Shown here: positions 57,921 through 64,000 of the stretch, in pieces
Numbering within the stretch: position 1 is the stretch's first letter
Layout of the letters: each line of letters starts with the position of its first letter
Origin: Lantana camara
Taxonomy: Eukaryota; Streptophyta; Magnoliopsida; Lamiales; Verbenaceae
DNA: 64,000 nt
Assembly: GCA_037501455.1 (NCBI GenBank)
Contig: CM074863.1
Location: 54,541,501 to 54,605,500 of the forward strand
Direction: 5' to 3'
Notes under the pieces: generated by a model
Seen by the model: the letters and a program-made list of their open reading frames with translations, nothing else
Told to the model about the DNA's origin: nothing
The model's database searches: none
Made by a program: the position numbers and the translations under genes

Positions 57921-58838
57921 TGTAACACCCCGCATTTTCGGAGCAAGATGCGATGTCGTTTTCGTGCGATTAAATTGTTATTTAATTAACTCTGCGTGTG
58001 TTTGAATTTCTTTATTTATGTTTTAATTGTTTAAATTAGCTCGATTGCATCCTTTTGACATATGTGGACTTAATTGATATATGTGTGTAATACCTAATTG
58101 CTCTCTTAATTTAAATTATGTGGGCTAATTTGTAATTAATTAAAATTGGGGATCAATTTCTAATCATGAGAAATTCAATTGGACTTAATTGGACGCCACT
58201 CTTAATCTTTGGGGTGCTTTTATAATTACACAAACTCTAATTGGATCTACTTGAACCCTAATTGAATTTTGGGACTCAATCGCATAACTTTCAAACTTGA
58301 GGGACCTAATTGCAATTTCAGAACTTGAGACTCCCTTCTTAACCGAGAAACCCTAGGGCTGCCTTCATTTCCTCTTCTTCCCCTTTTCGATTTTAACAAC
58401 AGCAGCAGCGGGGTTGGCATCTTCAACCACCAGCGAACTGCCACCGCCATCTCCTCGGACAACCACCACCATCCTTCCGCCAACAACCACTCCACGTCGG
58501 CGCTTCTAGCGCCGATCACCTCCTCCACCTCTTTCCCCATTCTTTTTCCCCTTCATTCAGAAACAGCAGCGGCGCTATCATGCTAACCGCCGACGAATAA
58601 CCGCCGCCGACCACCATTCTTGCCGCTGCCAATTCTTCTCTTTTCACCTTCCTCGCTACCCTTTCTCTCGTTTCTCTTCTCCCAACAGCAAGGAGAACAG
58701 CATCAGTCAACCACCACCATCACATATCTCCGCCAACCACGCCAAATCTGCCGCCTCACGCACCACCGCCAAGTCCCAGCAGCGGCGCAGCAACAACCGC
58801 CACCATCACATGTGGCATCCTCCGTTTGGGGTGTTACA
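57921..58838 (+). repeat. short solo LTR O (918 bp) with perfect TSD TGCTC
   Basis: Starts TGTAACACCCC and ends GGGGTGTTACA, a perfect 11-base terminal inverted repeat, flanked by TGCTC at 57916-57920 and 58839-58843. The body has a gggacctaattgcaattt block and a CCACC-rich stretch. It is short for this group, so either an internally deleted solo LTR or a small family. The ORF at 58620-58889 in it is low-complexity. Confidence 0.88.
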
Positions 58839-59197
58839 TGCTCTATTAATATATACATATATAATGCATGTGTGAGTGTATTAGTGTAGGGAAATTATGC
58901 ATATATATGTATATATAAATTGCATGTCTCTTGCATTAATGAATGATATAAATGAAATGTTATTCTTATAAAATTAGTTTAAGTATATATATATATATAT
59001 ATATATATTCATATATTAAAATATGTTATGAAATAATATGTAATGGAATTGCAATTAAAATGATCACCTAGATAATTAAACAATTAATCAAATAATCACT
59101 TGGTCACATAATGCAATTAAACCTGCTTAACAATTCTAACTCTCAAACTCACGTGGGGCGCGCGTACCTGAATAATTTGAACATGCGGGGCGTTATA

Positions 59198-61087
59198 ACC
59201 TGTCCCCCTTAAAATGGACCTGTCCTCAGGTCCACCGCCTCCAGTTCTGGACTCTTAAGCAACTCTCCCGTGTTCATCTCACGCGGGTTAGTAACTCCCC
59301 GGCAGGAATTAGTTTGGAAAAGGTCTTGAAGCAACAAAGGGTTCTTCAATTGCTGTGAAGTCACGACCCTTAACTCACCGGAACTCACCCACTCGTAAAA
59401 CTAAACTGCACGAGAGCAAGTTAAACATGTAGCAAACAACGACAAGAGAGCCCCGTCTCTCAAACAAGCAATGAGAGAACCCCGTCTCTCAAACAAGCAA
59501 CGAGGGAACCCCGTCTCCCCGAACAAACAACGAGAGAACCCCATCTCTCAAACACAAAGAAAGAAAAACTCTAAACCCAACACAAAAGGCTCAACACCCT
59601 AAGGTAAAAAGCAAGCACCAACACACAAAATACAGTCACGTTATACTCAAGCACGCAAGAAGCAATCAATACAACAACGATCAAAGGCAGTAATCATCAT
59701 AAATATATAAAGTCATGTTACGTGTATGCATATGCCATGAATGCTTAATGTACCGTTCACCGTTGATCGGGAATCTTCCATAGTAGTAATCTAACTCAAC
59801 ATTTGGTTTATTCTTGGAGATCCCTCTGCCATAGCATTACACTTTGAAATGCCCCCTGTGATCTACACTTCAATGTCCACCCAAATTCTACTCCACAATC
59901 AACTTTTCTTTCCTTACGGCCTGAAGTTCCCTTCTTGAGTGGGCACTTGATCTTAATCCAATCCAATCATCCTTCACTACGGACTGTACTCACCCTTCTC
60001 GGATGCAAGAGCTAGTCTCGAATCTTAAAAGTATTCCTGGTTCATTATGGAAAATGACTGTCAAATCGGTAACCTGTCTTTTTCATGTTTTATTGCCTCG
60101 TAGATCATCCACTCCCATCGCTCGGTTGAATTAAATCTCACTTTGTACCTTTGGGATATGATAATTTGATCGACTTTTCTTATCCAATATCTTCCTTATT
60201 AATCCTTGCCAATTTCTTCTTGATCCTAACAACTTCACGGTATAAAGTATGTTATACGAAGCACCATTCTTTTTAATCTTAGAAAATTAGGTTAGTAAAT
60301 GTCCCCATATAAAAACTCACGGTATTTATCTTGTAGTCGAGGTTACCATCAATCATCATTTTCTCCGTCTTATCCTCTTTAGTTCTCAACTGTCTTTGCA
60401 TCCCCAACTTTATCTCCTATAGTATCTAGATATTCTCGAAGTTTCATTTTCTTCAGGTTTGGGATTGTATCAAATGCTAGAACTTCCATCTCATCTCTTA
60501 CCACTTTTCATTGAATTCTCGTTACTAACTCTTAAATTCCCGTCGTTCCTATCGAGAGTGACCCGTTGGAGCATAATGGTGATCTTAATTTATTTCTCGG
60601 TCAAGCTCTCTCCCTTAAAAATTTTATTCCCAATTCTTTGAACTTGTTTTATCGCCCATGAGATAGAAAATCCCTAACTCCTTCACCTTTGCTTTCTCGA
60701 TCCAGTGATCTCACTTACAATCACTTTGAAATGACTAGTAAGGTAATAACTCACTTCTCCCGTTCCCATTCTCCTGTTCTAATTCCAAAATCCCTTAAGA
60801 TCCCATTTTGTTTGATTCATTGCAAACCCGAGATTCTTCATTTCATGATCTCATATAACTTGATAGGACTTATACTTGATGAACGTGATGGAGTAAATTA
60901 TCCTATCAAGCAAACATCAAGCTATACATGCCGGGTAAAAATGCTCGATGCATGTAGCACATTTGGGACAAACAAGGTATGCATCATATTAGGAAAATTA
61001 TCTTAGTTAAATGAATATAAAGCAGGATAAAAAATTAACACAATATATGATGCACGTGCCATGAATGCAAGTACCTTTCACCGTAGT
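59198..61087 (-). other. element N interior, decayed (minus)
   Basis: Begins with the purine-tract complement acctgtcccccttaa and the GGACCT/AGGTCC hairpin (59217-59236) also seen in element B. A four-unit hairpin array follows at 59446-59549. A tgccatgaatg..ttcacc block occurs twice (about 59727-59762 and 61069-61083) and resembles the end of gag in element B (near 23880). No confident protein domain could be read. LTR K interrupts it. Confidence 0.55.
59446..59549 (-). repeat. tandem hairpin array, element N (4 units of about 30 bp)
   Basis: GAGAG/CTCTC (59446-59461), TGAGAG/CTCTCA (59472-59491), a GAGGG/CTCCCC variant (59501-59521) and GAGAG/CTCTC (59532-59549) around a CCCCGT-type centre, with aaacaagcaa linkers. 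On the minus strand the unit reads GAGAGACGGGGTTCTCTC, matching the last units of the element A array. Confidence 0.85.
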
Positions 61088-62533
61088 TGTAATGCCCTAG
61101 TTTTTCGTTTGTACAAATATGTCGTATGTGTTTATAAATTGCACAATTAAATTATCTAATTATGTGATTAATTATGTATAAGCGTTTTAAATATTTAATT
61201 TTATTATAAAATTGTTAATAATTTTATTTTATTTTTATTTTATTTCGTTAAAACTGGAAATTTTTTAATTGATAATTAGTATTAATGTTAATTAACTATA
61301 TCTTTAATTATACTAATTAATTAATTTCAATAACCGTTGACTTTTATTATTTAAAAATAGAATTTGAATTTTATTATTTAATTTGAAATGTTATGAAATT
61401 GTTACGTTTGTGCATGAGTGTTTTAATCGTGCGTCGTTCTTATATGATTTGATATCGAAATTTCGTGAAAATTTAGTATGTAGTAGATTTAGATGTTATG
61501 AACATGTCTATATGCTCGTTTTATGTTTTCAATCTCGTTTGACGTGGTAACGAATTTATTATGAATTGTGGAACCAAATCGGGGGCTAACGAGCAATTAG
61601 CGCACCCTCGGTTCCGTATGTGATATCTTCAGCTCGGGAACTCGGATTCGAGTTCGGTCACCTCCGCTGAACTCGTATCGAAGATTCGAGTTCAATAGAA
61701 AAAGCCTCATATTTTTCTAAGCTCGTTTTGACCTCCGAACTTTAATCGAAACTTGTGACGTCCCCTTAAATGATCACCTTCAACCATTTTAACCATAACT
61801 TGAACCATAGTTAACCAATTGGAGTGAAACTTGGACCCACATGACTCTCACTCAACCCTTAACCAGCCAACATCTCCCTCATTTCATTTCATACATCAAG
61901 AGGAGATATTTTCAGCTACAAACCGAGACACCCTTGAAGCTCCAAGAGAAACACATTTCATTTTCACCTTTTGAGCTAATATCTCCACCAAATCTCTCCC
62001 AACTTGAAAGGTAAGCTCATGATATTATTCTCCAACCTCTTCTAATTCTTTAGACTCTTATTTTACTAATTTTCATGTTGGTTTGAGTATGCTATGGATC
62101 AAGTGTTGAATAGTAAGGGTTTATGTCCTTTATTTGAATCTTTCATGTTTCCTTGGGATTCCTTTGAATGTAATGCATAAAATTGGATCTTATGAACTTC
62201 ATTTAATGATAGATGAACTTATCTTGCTTGGTAGTTGAGAATTGATGAGATACCATTAAATGATTTTGTATGAAATGTCTCTTTTTCCCTCATTTTCTTC
62301 GTGCTGCTGCTGCTGCGTACTAAGAGCTGATTTGGGGCCTGAAATATTGTTGTTTTGTTGCTCTGTCTTGCACCTTTATGTATCTAATTGTTGGTTGGAA
62401 GCTTGAGATTGTTCTTGCCCTATTTCCTGCCCTGCTCTGCGTTAAATTGCTACTGCTGTCTGCGTGCTCCTACAACACTCTCCCCAGGCGGGGAGAGTTT
62501 TAACTGAAAGTGTCCCCGGGCGGGGACACCTTA
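61088..62533 (+). repeat. gypsy LTR K, left part
   Basis: Starts TGTAATGCCC. Donor-like AAAG/GTAAGC at 62011. Palindrome array at 62477-62529. LTR L enters 4 bases after the last palindrome. The right part lies beyond the window. Confidence 0.72.
62477..62529 (+). repeat. palindrome array, LTR K (2 units)
   Basis: ACTCTCCCC/GGGGAGAGT around AGGC (62477-62498, nine pairs) and GTGTCCCC/GGGGACAC around GGGC (62510-62529, eight pairs). The inner CCCC/GGGG is shared, the outer arm changes on both sides. Confidence 0.88.
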
Positions 62534-64000
62534 TGTAACAGCCCAAAACAGGGCCTGGATGAAAACAGTAAGTTAAGGCAGTGGTAAAGCGTTTATAGAC
62601 CGTGATCCAACTTTTTGAATCATCATGCATTGTATTCTTATATGAACTTGGTGCTCGTATATGTTCTGACATGTTTTAAAGGGGAATTCTTGACCTTTGA
62701 TTCAGTTTACTATTCATAACCCGAGCCTACCTTGTTCATATTGCTACTCGAACCCTAGAGGTTCATCACACATGTTTCCCAATCGTTTGAACTTGTTTCC
62801 CGAACTCAGAAAGTCTTTCTTGAGCCATAAGGGTATTTTTGGAACTTACCGACCAAAGTTACTATTCATCAGAAAATGAGCTTTTGATTCTGACACCTTT
62901 TTCTACCCAAGTTACAGTCGAATCGATCCTTGAATCGAGACGAGTCTTTTGAAATCATTCTTGGCTTGGAAATCCATTCCGGAACTTTGTTTTATTGAAA
63001 ACGTTTTTGAAAACCCTAGTTTACTATTCCTTTTACGAACGGTTTCATTCGGAAAATGTTTTCTCTTCTGATTTGCACTACTTGAGCTATTTCAAGATTT
63101 TTGAGATGTTTTACAACTCTTGATTCAAGTCCTAGCTTGAAAATTTGAAGCGTACGTTCGTACGTGAGAATTCACTATTCATCCTACGTTTTCAACTTTT
63201 TAACGGTAAAACGTTTTATAGTCGATTTTGGACTCAAAACGCTTCTCGATTTATTTCTTGAATTTTAGAAGCAATCCGGACTTGAAAATCATTCTAGAAA
63301 GTCGTTTTTCACTCATGTCGAGTTTCGAGCTCAAAACTTTTATTCACTAAAACGAATGTATCTTTCAAACGGTAAATCCGATTTCGACGAATGAATATGC
63401 GTTTCGAAGCTAATTTTCTTGCCGTCGGAATGGTTAAACTTCCAGCCACTTATCTTTGAGTCTTGGGGGACGAAATTACAGAAATACCCCCAGCAGTCCC
63501 ATTTTAGCTTCAACATGCCTAAAGCTTCCAAGAGAATCTATCCAATTTTGCTCTCCTACCCTTCTCCACATTTTATTTCCAAGGTGAGGGGCTTATCTTC
63601 AGCTATAAATAGAGGCCAAGAGGCATTTGAATCCTTGCTCAAAGTTGTGTTAACAACACCCTTTCTTTCTCTCCCTCTCCCCCTCTTGCCGTCGGCCACC
63701 CCCCTTTGGTAGCTAGGTTAGTTTGTTTTGTTTTATGTTATGTTAGTTTAGTTTATGTTTTTATGTTATGGTATGTTTATATTATGTTTAGGTTGGGTCT
63801 TAGGGTCTTCCCTAAGCCATATACGATTTTATTTTATGCATTTATTATATAGTTTTTATGATATGTTTGTGTAGTTGTTTATATGTTTTAATTGTTTAGT
63901 ATATGCTTGAATATGTTATGAATTGCTCTAGTATATGCTATGATCATGTGATATGATTGTTATATTATGAGAATTGATGCATGATTATGGAATTTAAATT
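62534..64000 (+). repeat. LTR L, partial (family of LTR I)
   Basis: Starts TGTAACAGCCC and shares the opening cagggcc block, TATA box and CT-rich leader with LTR I. TATAAATAG at 63604-63612, then tttctctccctctcccc. It continues past the window end. Confidence 0.78.

Larger units (their letters stand above)
55056..59197 (-). repeat. element N 3' LTR (minus), holding short LTR O
   Basis: Starts TGTAGCATCCG, ends GCGGGGCGTTATA. Without LTR O and its duplication it is about 3.2 kb. A purine-tract complement at 59198-59212 shows that the element interior lies to the right, so this is the 3' LTR of a minus-strand element. Palindrome array at 57186-57303. A TA microsatellite lies at about 58984-59008. 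Confidence 0.8.

Noticed and set aside
58620..58889. An 89-codon ORF rich in Pro, Gln and Ser
   Set aside because: Low-complexity CCACC-rich sequence inside short LTR O; it runs across the LTR end.

Overview
The window is plant nuclear DNA made almost wholly of nested LTR retrotransposons. No host gene, rRNA or tRNA gene was found. The evidence is the plant-type Ty3/gypsy chromovirus polyproteins (Tekay/Del-like, with a C-terminal chromodomain-like tail and a primer binding site for initiator tRNA-Met), long LTRs of 2.5 to 3.4 kb, Ty1/copia remnants, and 5-bp target duplications. The density of nesting suggests pericentromeric or other heterochromatin of an angiosperm; the species cannot be told from the sequence alone.

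Layout. 1-1524: minus-strand copia gag/protease and its leader, both broken. 1525-15081: a minus-strand gypsy LTR (F) split by element A (2550-13022, plus), which has two near-identical 3.3-kb LTRs but has lost gag, protease and half of RT. 15082-17271: a minus-strand copia LTR and a piece of copia leader. 17272-28938: a minus-strand LTR (J) split by element B (19275-28158, minus), which has an open gag ORF but a decayed pol. 28939-41290: element D (plus), the fullest gag-pol copy, with a truncated 5' LTR and solo LTR I inserted in its gag zinc knuckle. 41291-42402: unassigned. 42403-47715: LTR G holding solo LTR H. 47716-54279: plus-strand copia RT/RNase H remnant and 3' LTR, holding solo LTR E. 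54280-64000: LTR M, then minus-strand element N with a short solo LTR (O) in its LTR, then LTR K entered by LTR L.

The most unusual signal is not a gene. At least nine LTRs carry an array of short inverted repeats about 0.9-1.45 kb from the LTR start. The arm sequence differs between families (for example AATCCAC/GTGGATT, GACACG/CGTGTC, CTCTCCCC/GGGGAGAG), while the inverted-repeat form and often a G/C-rich centre are kept. In the LTRs with a visible AAG/GTAAG-like donor and a CAG/TAG acceptor, the array lies inside the predicted LTR intron. A second, tandem array in the internal region of element A (6838-7146) has roughly 33-bp units whose arms change from unit to unit but stay complementary, some through G-U-type pairs; a related array lies in element N (59446-59549). 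Between the two LTRs of element D one hairpin has changed symmetrically on both arms. Together these suggest maintained RNA hairpins, or a template-switch mutation process that keeps remaking palindromes.

No element here looks autonomous. D has stops, frameshifts, a protease DPG in place of D-S/T-G and an RT motif-A Asp-to-Asn change. A and B have similar LTR pairs but defective interiors, so they were probably mobilised by relatives elsewhere.
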